From: Verrucomicrobiota bacterium
GTDB lineage: Bacteria; Verrucomicrobiota; Verrucomicrobiia; CAIQCK01
DNA: 64,000 nucleotides
Assembly (NCBI GenBank): GCA_016235595.1
Contig: JACRJX010000043.1
Coordinates: forward strand, 124,001 to 188,000
Reading direction: 5' to 3'
The notes under the pieces were generated by a model. It saw only the letters and a program-made list of their open reading frames with translations. It made no database searches and had not been told where the DNA came from. Positions within the stretch are counted from its first letter, which is position 1, and each line of letters starts with the position of its first letter. Positions 36,322 through 44,208 of the stretch are shown one piece after another. The position numbers were made by a program, and so were the translations under genes.

Positions 36322-37397
36322 GATTTCGCCGCCAGACTTTGCTGATACCAGCCGCGCGAGCGGTTGCAGACGTTGCAAACCGACAACATCACCGGCACTT
36401 CAACCAGCACGCCGACGACGGTGGCCAGCGCTGCGGGCGAGTCCGCACCAAAAAGCGTGATGGCCACCGCGACCGCCAACTCGAAGAAGTTGCTCGCGCC
36501 GATGAGCGCGCCGGGCGATGCGACGTTGTGCTCGACGCGCAGCCGCCGCATCAGCAGGTAGCTCAGGCCGGAGTTGAAATAGACCTGGATGATGATCGGC
36601 ACGGCGATGAGCAACACTGCGAACGGGCGGCTTGTGAGATTCTTCGACTGGAAAGCGAAGATAAGCACCAGCGTCAGCAGCAGCGCGCCAATCATGACGG
36701 GATGGAACTTCGGCAGGAACTTCTGTTCGAACCAGGCGAGGCCGTGCGACTTCAGCAGCGTCGTGCGCGTGATCCAGCCTGCCGCCAGTGGGATGACGAT
36801 GAAAACGACCACCGAGGTGATGAGCACCTTGGCCGGCACGACGACGTTGGCGACACCGCAGAGAAACATCACGATCGGCGCGAAGGCCACGAGCATGATG
36901 AGGTCGTTGACCGCCACCTGTACGAGCGTGTAGGCCGGGTCGCCATCGGTGAGATAGCTCCACACGAACACCATGGCCGTGCACGGCGCCGCCGCAAGGA
37001 TGATGAGACCGGCGGTGTAGCTCTTTGCTGTTTCGGGATCAATCCACGCCGCGAAGACGTGCTGCATGAAAACCCACGCCAGCAACGCCATGCTGAACGG
37101 CTTGACCAGCCAGTTCACAAACAACGTCACCATCAGCCCCTTCGGCTTGCGTGCGATGCCGCCAATGGCGCTGAAGTCCACCTTCAACATCATCGGGTAG
37201 ATCATCAGCCACAGCAGGACACCGATGGGCACATTGACCTGCGAGCCTTGGCCGAACTCCCATTTGCTCAACGCAGCGGTCACGTCCGGAAGCAGTTTTC
37301 CGAGCGCGACGCCGACGATCATGCAGAGGAAGACCCACAGCGTCAGGTAGCGTTCAAAAAAAGCGAGGCGCTTTTCGGTCTGGCCATGAGTTTTCAT
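36318..37397 (-). CDS. ACR3-family arsenite efflux transporter
   Basis: An inner-membrane protein of 359 residues with about ten helices. The essential Cys is in ILAAAPCTAMVFVWSYLT, and the family block GVLLWLMIYPMMLKVDF is near the N-terminus. It exports As(III) driven by the proton gradient. The C-terminus carries an extra CNVCNRSRGW, a possible thiol metal site. Its ATG overlaps the arsM stop and its stop overlaps the next ATG, so three genes are translationally coupled. Confidence 0.95.
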   Translation of the reverse strand: MKTHGQTEKRLAFFERYLTLWVFLCMIVGVALGKLLPDVTAALSKWEFGQGSQVNVPIGVLLWLMIYPMMLKVDFSAIGGIARKPKGLMVTLFVNWLVKPFSMALLAWVFMQHVFAAWIDPETAKSYTAGLIILAAAPCTAMVFVWSYLTDGDPAYTLVQVAVNDLIMLVAFAPIVMFLCGVANVVVPAKVLITSVVVFIVIPLAAGWITRTTLLKSHGLAWFEQKFLPKFHPVMIGALLLTLVLIFAFQSKNLTSRPFAVLLIAVPIIIQVYFNSGLSYLLMRRLRVEHNVASPGALIGASNFFELAVAVAITLFGADSPAALATVVGVLVEVPVMLSVCNVCNRSRGWYQQSLAAKS

Positions 37398-38557
37398 CCG
37401 CAGCAGTTTCCTTTCTTGTTGGGTGACACGGCCGGGCCGGGGCAGCAGACCTTGTCTGCCGTGGGCGTGAAGTCACCTTGCAGGAAGCGTTCGGCCAGTT
37501 GCAGCACCGACCTCGCGGGCGCTTGTTTGACGGAGTTGGCGGTTTTCACTGCCACGGCCATGTCTTGCGGCGACACGCCGAGTTTGCGCGCCTGACCGTA
37601 GTGATACTTGAAACAAGGCTCGCAGTTTGCGGTGATGGCAGCTCCGATGGCGACCAGTTCGTTGACCGCCGGCGTAACCAGACTCGCGCCACACCCGCAG
37701 GTTGCCGGTTTTTGCGCTTGAACACTGAGGCTCGTAATATAGTCCGACGGCTTCGTGCGCTTCGGCAGGTGCTTGAGAATTTTCTGGTAGAGCGGGTCTT
37801 TCCAGTCGGTCATCGTGTCGATGTAAGCGCTCTTCGGTGTCAGCTTGATGTCGGCCAGACCGGCCTCCCGCGCCATGCGTTCGGTCTCGCTCGCCAGCAC
37901 CGCGCCGGCGATGCAGCCAACCAACGCCTCGATCATCCCCGTCACCGCTTTCGGCAGCGGTTTGATCAACGCGAGATCTGACACTGCCACCCGCCCGCCG
38001 GGCTTGAGCACACGCGCGATTTCCTTCCAAACCTGTGGCTTGTCGGGCGAGAGATTGATGACGCAATTGGAGATAATCACGTCCACACTTGCGTCGGCCA
38101 CGGGCAGGCGCTCGATCTCGCCCAAACGGAATTCGACATTGTCGAGCTTGGTGCGCTTGCGGTAAGTGGCGATGTTCTTGCGCGCCTTGGCCAGCATCTC
38201 CGGCGTCATGTCCACGCCGATGACGCGACCCGTCGCGCCGACCTTCGGCCCGGCGATGAATACGTCGAAGCCGCCACCCGCGCCAAGGTCCAGCACGACC
38301 TCGCCCGGTTTGAGCGAAGCCAGCGCTGTCGGGTTGCCGCATGAAAGGCCCATGTTCGCACCGTCCGGCAGCGCAGTCAGTTCCTTGGCATCGTAGCCAA
38401 TGTGCTGGACGAGTTCCGCCGATGCCGCTGCATTGGAGCCGCAACAACCCGGTTTGGTGGAGCAACAGGAACCGCCGCTGACGGCAATCTTGCCGTAGCC
38501 TTCGCGGACTTTCTGCCGCACGGATTCAGGTTTAAGCGAGGATCGGTTGTTGCTCAT
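37394..38557 (-). CDS. arsM: Arsenite methyltransferase fused to a carboxymuconolactone-decarboxylase-like domain
   Basis: A 387-residue protein. The N-terminal SAM methyltransferase has motif I VVLDLGAGGGFDVF and three conserved arsenic-binding cysteines: Cys73 (GLSCGNP), Cys165 (SNCVINL) and Cys215 (VGCIAGA). Residues about 290-370 form an AhpD/CMD-like domain with NCEPCFKYHYGQARKLGV (Cys312, Cys315), a redox CXXC-H module. Extra cysteine clusters lie at both ends (SCCSTKPGCCG and GNCCG). The enzyme would methylate As(III) to volatile or exportable species. The fused domain could supply reducing thiols. It overlaps ACR3 by ATGA. Confidence 0.93.
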   Translation of the reverse strand: MSNNRSSLKPESVRQKVREGYGKIAVSGGSCCSTKPGCCGSNAAASAELVQHIGYDAKELTALPDGANMGLSCGNPTALASLKPGEVVLDLGAGGGFDVFIAGPKVGATGRVIGVDMTPEMLAKARKNIATYRKRTKLDNVEFRLGEIERLPVADASVDVIISNCVINLSPDKPQVWKEIARVLKPGGRVAVSDLALIKPLPKAVTGMIEALVGCIAGAVLASETERMAREAGLADIKLTPKSAYIDTMTDWKDPLYQKILKHLPKRTKPSDYITSLSVQAQKPATCGCGASLVTPAVNELVAIGAAITANCEPCFKYHYGQARKLGVSPQDMAVAVKTANSVKQAPARSVLQLAERFLQGDFTPTADKVCCPGPAVSPNKKGNCCG

Positions 38558-38628
38558 AGGGATTGGTCTCTCAATGGCTATGTGTCATGCGAGCTACTCA
38601 TCAGCACAGGGTTCATCATCCGTTGCTA

Positions 38629-39075
38629 TTAATTGGCGGTGAGTACACCCGGCAGACTCTCGACGAAGCGGCGGATTTCGTCGCGGATGCGCCGATAGAC
38701 CGCCAGTTTGGCTTCGCCCTCATCCATGTTCTTGGTGAGCTGAGGTGGGTCGTCAAAGCCGACATGGACCACCTTCGTCTTGCCGGGAAAGAGGGGGCAA
38801 TGCTCGTTGGCATGGCCGCAAACGGTGATGACGTGGTCGAACGTCACGCCGGTCAGTTCATCGAGCATCTTGGAATGCTGTTTCGAAATGTCCACGCCCG
38901 CCTCGGCCATGACGCGGACGGCGTGCGGGTTCATGCCGTGTTTCTCGATACCCGCGGAATACGGCTCGATCACGTTGCCCTTGAGATGGCGCGCCCAGCC
39001 TTCCGCCATCTGGCTGCGACAGGAGTTCCCGGTGCAAAGGAACAGGATCTTTATCTTCGGAGGTGGCGTTGGCAT
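38629..39075 (-). CDS. arsC: Thioredoxin-coupled arsenate reductase
   Basis: A 148-residue low-molecular-weight-phosphatase-fold enzyme that reduces As(V) to As(III). The P-loop is CTGNSCRSQ with Cys14 and Arg20. The relay cysteines CGHANEHC lie seven residues apart, and the general acid Asp is in GFDDPP. These mark the thioredoxin-dependent class, so the operon's thioredoxins are logical partners. It overlaps the end of arsR by 25 bases. Confidence 0.95.
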   Translation of the reverse strand: MPTPPPKIKILFLCTGNSCRSQMAEGWARHLKGNVIEPYSAGIEKHGMNPHAVRVMAEAGVDISKQHSKMLDELTGVTFDHVITVCGHANEHCPLFPGKTKVVHVGFDDPPQLTKNMDEGEAKLAVYRRIRDEIRRFVESLPGVLTAN

Positions 39076-39416
39076 ATCGTCGTCGGGTCCACCTTCAGGA
39101 TTTGTTTCAGTTTCTTGCGATCTTCAACGGCTTGGGGCGTGTCCCCCAGGGACTTCTGCACCCATTCAATCGCCTCGCGCACGGCAACGCTGGCCTCCTT
39201 GCCTGGGAGTCGGTAATACACCCACCGCTCCTCCTTGCGGGACTCGATCAACCCGGCGTGATAGAGGATGGACAGGTGTTTGGAGATGGTGGACGGCGCC
39301 AACTCGCACAACTCGCCGATCTGGCAGACACACAGCTCGTCGGCCTTCAACGCCAATAACACGCGCACCCGATTCTCATCGGCCAACGCCTTGGTGATTC
39401 TCATAAACTCGCGCAT
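39051..39416 (-). CDS. arsR: ArsR-family arsenic-responsive repressor
   Basis: A 121-residue winged-helix repressor. The As(III) site DELCVCQIGEL has Cys29 and Cys31 at the start of the recognition region. The helix-turn-helix is ELAPSTISKHLSILYHAGLI and the wing is SRKEERWVYYRL. The C-terminal tail is longer than usual, with one further Cys in ICQRHLRR. It heads the operon, and its own promoter carries a matching palindrome. As(III) binding to the cysteines should release it from DNA. Confidence 0.95.
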   Translation of the reverse strand: MREFMRITKALADENRVRVLLALKADELCVCQIGELCELAPSTISKHLSILYHAGLIESRKEERWVYYRLPGKEASVAVREAIEWVQKSLGDTPQAVEDRKKLKQILKVDPTTICQRHLRR

Positions 39417-39423
39417 GACACAC

Positions 39424-39453
39424 CCTATAATTCGTCGTATGACGAAATGTCAA
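39424..39453 (-). promoter_or_regulatory. ars operon promoter with embedded ArsR operator
   Basis: The -35 box is TTGACA (39448-39453) and the -10 box TATAGG (39424-39429), 18 bases apart. The spacer is filled by the palindrome TTCGTC-ATAC-GACGAA (39431-39446). Repressor binding would cover both boxes. The -10 box ends only 7 bases before the arsR ATG, so the transcript probably begins at or next to the start codon. Confidence 0.78.
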
Positions 39454-39538
39454 TATGAAAAATCCCTGCCATTCTCAGAAAACGAAACGGGAGGGCGTGT
39501 TGCCCCACGACAGCCCGAAGGCGCCACCGCTTGTCGGT

Positions 39539-39568
39539 TGACAAAACGGGTGCAGCAGGTTTTTGTCA
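39539..39568 (+). promoter_or_regulatory. Inverted repeat upstream of the Nramp gene
   Basis: TGACAAAAC and GTTTTTGTCA form an inverted repeat with a 10- to 12-base loop, ending 21 bases before the chosen start. It overlaps a TTGACA hexamer at 39538-39543, but no good -10 box follows. It could be an operator for a metal regulator or an mRNA hairpin. Confidence 0.4.
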
Positions 39569-39589
39569 GGCACGTCAATTTGGAGCCGA

Positions 39590-40975
39590 GTGGAAAAGAA
39601 CGCCAACAACCCAGCGCCTGCACCCGCCGCCGAAACCGGCTGGCGGCAGGCATCTGCCTCCACCAGCCTGTCGGAAGTCCACCGCTCGGTCGAGGTGCCG
39701 CACTCCGCCGGTTTCTTTCGCAAGATGCTTGCGTTTGCCGGGCCGGGCTATCTGGTGGCCGTCGGCTACATGGATCCGGGCAACTGGGCCACCGACATCG
39801 CCGGCGGCTCGGCGTTCGGCTACACGCTGCTGTCGGTGATCCTGTTGTCGAACCTGATGGCGATCCTGCTCCAGACGCTCGCGGCCAAACTCGGCATCGT
39901 CACCGGCCGCGACCTCGCGCAGGCGTGCCACGACCACTACTCGAAGCCGGTCGCCATCACGCTCTGGGTACTGTGCGAGGTGGCGATTTGCGCGTGCGAC
40001 CTCGCCGAGGTGCTCGGGTCGGCCATTGCGTTGAACCTGCTCCTCGGCTTGCCGCTGATCTGGGGTGTGTGCCTGACCACGTTGGATGTGTTTGGCATCC
40101 TTTATCTCCAGAACAAGAGCTTCCGCTGGATCGAAGCGCTGGTGGTGACGCTCATCTTCTCCATTCTTGCCTGTTTCGTCGCGGAAATCTGGTTCTGCAA
40201 GCCGGACCCGGTCGCCGTGCTCACGGGCTTCATCCCGCGCACCGAGATTCTCAAGAACCCGGAGATGCTCTACGTGGCGATTGGCATCCTCGGCGCAACG
40301 GTGATGCCGCACAATCTCTACCTGCACTCCTCCATCATCCAGACGCGCAAATACGAGCTGACGCCCGACGGCAAACGCGAGGCCATCCGCTTTGCCGTCT
40401 GGGACTCCGTCATCGCGCTCTCCACCGCGTTGCTGGTCAACGCCGCCATCCTCATTGTCGCCGCCGCCTCGTTCCACCGCGCGGGCCACCACAACATCAC
40501 CGACATCAAGGACGCCTACCAGATGCTCTCGCCTGTGCTCGGCGTCGGCGTGGCGAGCACGTTCTTCGCGCTGGCGCTGCTCGCCTCGGGCCAGAACTCG
40601 ACGCTCACCGGCACGCTCGCGGGCCAGATCGTGATGGAGGGATTCCTCAACTTCCGCATGAAGCCGGCGCTGCAACGGTTTCTCACGCGCGCGATCGCGA
40701 TCACGCCGGCCATCATTGCCATCGCCATCTACGGCGACGCCGGCGCCGGCAAGCTGCTCGTGCTCAGCCAGGTTGTCTTGAGCCTCCAGCTTGCGTTCGC
40801 CGTCATCCCGCTCGTGAAGTTCACCGGCGAACGCGCCAAGATGGGTGAGTTCACCAACCCGCGCTGGGTCGCCACGCTGGCGTGGGGGGCCGCCGCCATC
40901 ATCGTCGTGCTCAACGTAAAATTTATCATCGATTATTTTGGCCTTACCGCTTGGCTGACATCGTTGTTCACATAG
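39590..40975 (+). CDS. Nramp-family divalent metal transporter
   Basis: An inner-membrane protein of 461 residues with about 11 helices. Metal-binding motifs are GYMDPGNWATD in helix 1 and GATVMPHNLYLHSS in helix 6, typical of proton-coupled Mn2+/Fe2+ importers. I choose the GTG at VEKNANN because TTTGGAG precedes it; a TTG nine codons upstream is an alternative. The N-terminal 40 residues are low-complexity (Ala/Pro/Ser). A UspA gene follows after 8 bases, an Nramp-Usp pairing seen in other bacteria. The intergenic region to the divergent ars operon contains an inverted repeat. Confidence 0.93.
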   Translation: MEKNANNPAPAPAAETGWRQASASTSLSEVHRSVEVPHSAGFFRKMLAFAGPGYLVAVGYMDPGNWATDIAGGSAFGYTLLSVILLSNLMAILLQTLAAKLGIVTGRDLAQACHDHYSKPVAITLWVLCEVAICACDLAEVLGSAIALNLLLGLPLIWGVCLTTLDVFGILYLQNKSFRWIEALVVTLIFSILACFVAEIWFCKPDPVAVLTGFIPRTEILKNPEMLYVAIGILGATVMPHNLYLHSSIIQTRKYELTPDGKREAIRFAVWDSVIALSTALLVNAAILIVAAASFHRAGHHNITDIKDAYQMLSPVLGVGVASTFFALALLASGQNSTLTGTLAGQIVMEGFLNFRMKPALQRFLTRAIAITPAIIAIAIYGDAGAGKLLVLSQVVLSLQLAFAVIPLVKFTGERAKMGEFTNPRWVATLAWGAAAIIVVLNVKFIIDYFGLTAWLTSLFT

Positions 40976-40983
40976 GAGCTGTC

Positions 40984-41421
40984 ATGTATCAGAAGATCCT
41001 CGTCGCATTGGAAAACAGCCAGGCCGACAAGAGCCTGCTGCCGCACATCGTCGAATTGGCGAAACTCCACAAGTCGAAGCTGTTGTTGGTCCACGTCGCT
41101 GACGGCTGGGTCGCCCGCAACTACGACAAGCTCCAGCTCCGCGAGTCACAGGAGATGATTGATGACCGCGCCTACCTCGATGAGACGGCTAAACAGTTGC
41201 GCAGCAATGGCTTAAATGTTGAAACGTGTCTTGCTCTTGGCGATCCGCCCAATGAGATACTCAAGACCGCCGAGCGCGAACAGTGCGACCTGATCGCGAT
41301 GACCACCCACGGCCACCGGCTGCTTGCGGACATTTTCTACGGCAGCACCATCGAGCACGTCCGCCACCGCTCCATGATTCCGCTGCTGATCGTCCACGCG
41401 GGAACGCTCAACGCAGGTTGA
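40984..41421 (+). CDS. Universal stress protein (UspA family)
   Basis: A cytoplasmic 145-residue protein with the Usp fold: MYQKILVALENS at the start, KLLLVHVAD and a C-terminal nucleotide-loop region MTTHGHRLLADIFYGSTIEHV ending in IPLLIVHA. The usual G-2x-G-9x-G(S/T) ATP motif is only partly kept, since the second Gly is replaced by Leu. ATP binding is therefore uncertain. AGGAG precedes the ATG, and the 8-base gap to the Nramp gene indicates an operon. It may regulate or protect the transporter. Confidence 0.9.
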   Translation: MYQKILVALENSQADKSLLPHIVELAKLHKSKLLLVHVADGWVARNYDKLQLRESQEMIDDRAYLDETAKQLRSNGLNVETCLALGDPPNEILKTAEREQCDLIAMTTHGHRLLADIFYGSTIEHVRHRSMIPLLIVHAGTLNAG

Positions 41422-41546
41422 CGGCGGCTCCGTTTGGCGGGCGACGGGCCGGTCGGGGAGACGCCCCGGGGCATTTTCACCGCATTTCCCTCTTGCGTTT
41501 CGCGCGCCAGTCGCAAATCATCACGGCCCTTTGTGTGGAACAAGCG

Positions 41547-42347
41547 ATGAACCCCAACGCTAACAAGCCGAACGACAGGATCAAGCCCGCCGATGGCAAG
41601 CCCGCGCCGGCGCCGGAAACGGCCGCCGAGCCGGAGGAGTTGCCATTGGACCTCCAGCTTTTGGATTTCTGGGACAAGAACAAGAAGCTCGTCATCGCCG
41701 CCGTCTGCGCCATCGTGGCTGGCGTGGGTATTTATCTGGCTGTGGATCGGTGGATGGAACAACAGCGCGAAGAGCAAGGCCGCGCACTGGCTGGCGCGAA
41801 AGAGGTCAAGGATTACGCGGCGGTGGCCAGCCAGTTCAAGGGCGAGAACGTCGGCGCGTTTGCACTGTTGCTGCTGGCAGACCAGCAATACCAGGATGGC
41901 AAATACAGCGACGCTGAGAAGACCTACAATCGTTTTGCCGAGGAGTATCCGAAGCACCCGATGCTCGACTCGGCGTTTTATGGCATAGGCGCCACCCGCG
42001 AAAGCCGGGGCGATTACGCCGGCGCCATCAGCTCTTATCAGCGTGTCGCGGAGACCCCCAACCCTGTGCACGGGCTCGATGCCCGAATGGCCATCAGTCG
42101 TTGCCTGGAGGCCACCCAACAGTGGAAGAAGGCGCGTCAGGGCTACGAAGACCTCATCGCCGCCCAGCCCAACTCCTCATTGGCCGAGCGCGCGCGCAGC
42201 CGCATCATCACCTTGGACCGCGAGGCCCGTGCGCGCGGCGAGTCGTTGACGCCGCCGCCCAAGCCGGCCAGTGCTCCGGCGACGATCCCGCAGGTATTGT
42301 TACCGGCCACGCCCGCGACGCCGGCAACTCCGGCCGCGAAGCCGTGA
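41547..42347 (+). CDS. Membrane-anchored TPR protein (YfgM-like)
   Basis: A 266-residue protein with a charged Pro/Ala-rich cytoplasmic tail, one membrane segment (KLVIAAVCAIVAGVGIYLAV, about 51-70) and a TPR domain outside: GAFALLLLADQQYQDGKYSD, LDSAFYGIGATRESRGDY, ARMAISRCLEATQQWKKARQ. It ends in a low-complexity Pro/Ala/Thr tail. The layout resembles YfgM-type translocon helper proteins. It lies 89 bases before gspE on the same strand and might act with secretion; that link is inferred from position. Confidence 0.75.
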   Translation: MNPNANKPNDRIKPADGKPAPAPETAAEPEELPLDLQLLDFWDKNKKLVIAAVCAIVAGVGIYLAVDRWMEQQREEQGRALAGAKEVKDYAAVASQFKGENVGAFALLLLADQQYQDGKYSDAEKTYNRFAEEYPKHPMLDSAFYGIGATRESRGDYAGAISSYQRVAETPNPVHGLDARMAISRCLEATQQWKKARQGYEDLIAAQPNSSLAERARSRIITLDREARARGESLTPPPKPASAPATIPQVLLPATPATPATPAAKP

Positions 42348-42436
42348 CCTGCGCGGTTCGCAGCGAAACTTTTCCGTGCAGTCGGCGTTGGTTCATGGTA
42401 ACGCTTTGACCCGGCTTTCGGAACTGACTATAGTGG

Positions 42437-44182
42437 GTGGCTGTTGTGGATAACGTTGCGACCAAACCTACCGCATTGAATTTGCGCGAACTGCTCCAGT
42501 CGCTGGCGCCCCTCACGCCGGAAGAACTTGACCGTATTTTCACTGAGCGCCAGCAGCAACCGGGCAAGTCGCTCATTGAGATCATCGTCGCCACGCACAA
42601 GGTGAAGGAGGAGCCGTTGCTGCGCGCGATCGGCGAGAAGCTCGGTCTGCCATTTGTCCACCTGGCAGAGATGGAACTGGACCGCGTCGTCACCTCCAAG
42701 CTCCAGCCCAAGGTTGTCTTCCAGCACGTGGTCGTGCCGATCAAGGCCGAGAACGGCACCCTTTGCGTCGCCACCTGCGACCCGTTCAACGAAGCCGCCC
42801 GCAGCGCTATCGGCTGGCTCACCGGCCAGCGCGTGCAACTGGCGCTGGCTACGCGCGAGGAGATTGAGAAGGCGCAGAAACGCTATTACGGTGTTGGCGC
42901 TGACACGCTCGACCAGATGCTCGCCGCCGGCGGCGTCATAGATATTCCCGCCAACGAGCGGATCAACATCGGCGACATTGACGAAGCCTCGCAGGAGGCG
43001 AGCGTGGTGAAGTTCGTCAACCAGATCATTGCCGAGGCCAAGCGCGACCGCGCCACGGACATCCACATCGAGCCGATGGAGGAGGACCTGCGCATCCGCT
43101 ACCGCATTGACGGCGTGCTGGTGCAGGTGCCTGTGCCGGCAGTGCTGAAGCGGTTCCAGGCGTCCATCATCAGCCGCGTGAAGGTCATGGCCAATATGGA
43201 CATCGCCGAGAAGCGGCTGCCGCAGGACGGCGCGATCAACCTCCGCGTTGGCGGCGAAGAGGTGGACATCCGTGTCTCCACCATCCCCAGCATCCACGGT
43301 GAGAGCGTGAGCCTGCGTTTGCTGAGCCGCAGCACGATGCTGCTGGGTCTCGACAAGCTTGGCATGGCGGCCGAGGATGAAAAAGTTTTCCGCCGCCTGA
43401 TCGAACGTCCGCACGGCATCATCCTGGTCACCGGCCCGACCGGCAGCGGCAAGAGCACGACGCTCTACGCCTGCCTCAGCACGATCAATACGATTGACCA
43501 ACGCATCATGACCGTCGAGGACCCGGTGGAGAACCAACTCCGGGGCATCATCCAGATGCAGGTGCGGCCGGACATCGAGCTGACCTTCGCGCGTGGCTTG
43601 CGCCACCTGCTCCGCCAGGATCCGGATGTGATCATGATCGGCGAGGTGCGCGACCTGGAGACGGCCGAGATTGCCGTGCGCGCATCGCTCACGGGCCACC
43701 TCGTCTTCGCCACGCTTCACACCAACGACGCGCCGAGCGGCTTCACCCGGCTCATTGACATGGGCATCGAGCCGTTCCTCATCACATCGTCCATCGAAGC
43801 GATTGTCGCCCAGCGGTTGTTGCGCACCCTCTGCCCTGCCTGCAAGGTCGAGGACAAGCCGAGCGAGGACCTGATGGAGCGGCTTGGCGGCAAGGATGAA
43901 AAATACCGGCACACAAAATTTTACCGCGGTGTCGGCTGCGAAGAATGCCGCCGCACCGGCTACCAGGGCCGGACTGCCATTTACGAAATCATGTTGATGA
44001 GTGATTCGTTGCGGCCCCTGGTGGTGGATCGACGTCCCGCGGCTGAACTGAAGAAGGCGGCCGTCGCTCACGGCATGAGAACACTTCGCGACGACGGGAT
44101 GCGCAAAGCAGCGCTGGGGGTCACGTCGTTGGAGGAGGTGCTCCGCATCACACAGGAAGACGAGGCCTACGCGGACGAGTAA
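42437..44182 (+). CDS. gspE: Type II secretion ATPase GspE
   Basis: A cytoplasmic 581-residue hexameric ATPase that drives pseudopilus assembly. There is an N-terminal MshEN/GspE domain (about 20-150). The Walker A motif is GPTGSGKS (333-340), the Asp box MTVEDPVE and Walker B DPDVIMIGEVRD, with the His box LVFATLHTNDA. A four-Cys zinc site follows (LCPAC at 466/469, CEEC at 501/504), typical of GspE and PilB. The start is GTG; a second GTG three codons on is equally possible. gspF begins 26 bases after the stop. Confidence 0.95.
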   Translation: MAVVDNVATKPTALNLRELLQSLAPLTPEELDRIFTERQQQPGKSLIEIIVATHKVKEEPLLRAIGEKLGLPFVHLAEMELDRVVTSKLQPKVVFQHVVVPIKAENGTLCVATCDPFNEAARSAIGWLTGQRVQLALATREEIEKAQKRYYGVGADTLDQMLAAGGVIDIPANERINIGDIDEASQEASVVKFVNQIIAEAKRDRATDIHIEPMEEDLRIRYRIDGVLVQVPVPAVLKRFQASIISRVKVMANMDIAEKRLPQDGAINLRVGGEEVDIRVSTIPSIHGESVSLRLLSRSTMLLGLDKLGMAAEDEKVFRRLIERPHGIILVTGPTGSGKSTTLYACLSTINTIDQRIMTVEDPVENQLRGIIQMQVRPDIELTFARGLRHLLRQDPDVIMIGEVRDLETAEIAVRASLTGHLVFATLHTNDAPSGFTRLIDMGIEPFLITSSIEAIVAQRLLRTLCPACKVEDKPSEDLMERLGGKDEKYRHTKFYRGVGCEECRRTGYQGRTAIYEIMLMSDSLRPLVVDRRPAAELKKAAVAHGMRTLRDDGMRKAALGVTSLEEVLRITQEDEAYADE

Positions 44183-44208
44183 TGGCCTGTGGTTGAAATT
44201 TTTCCCCG

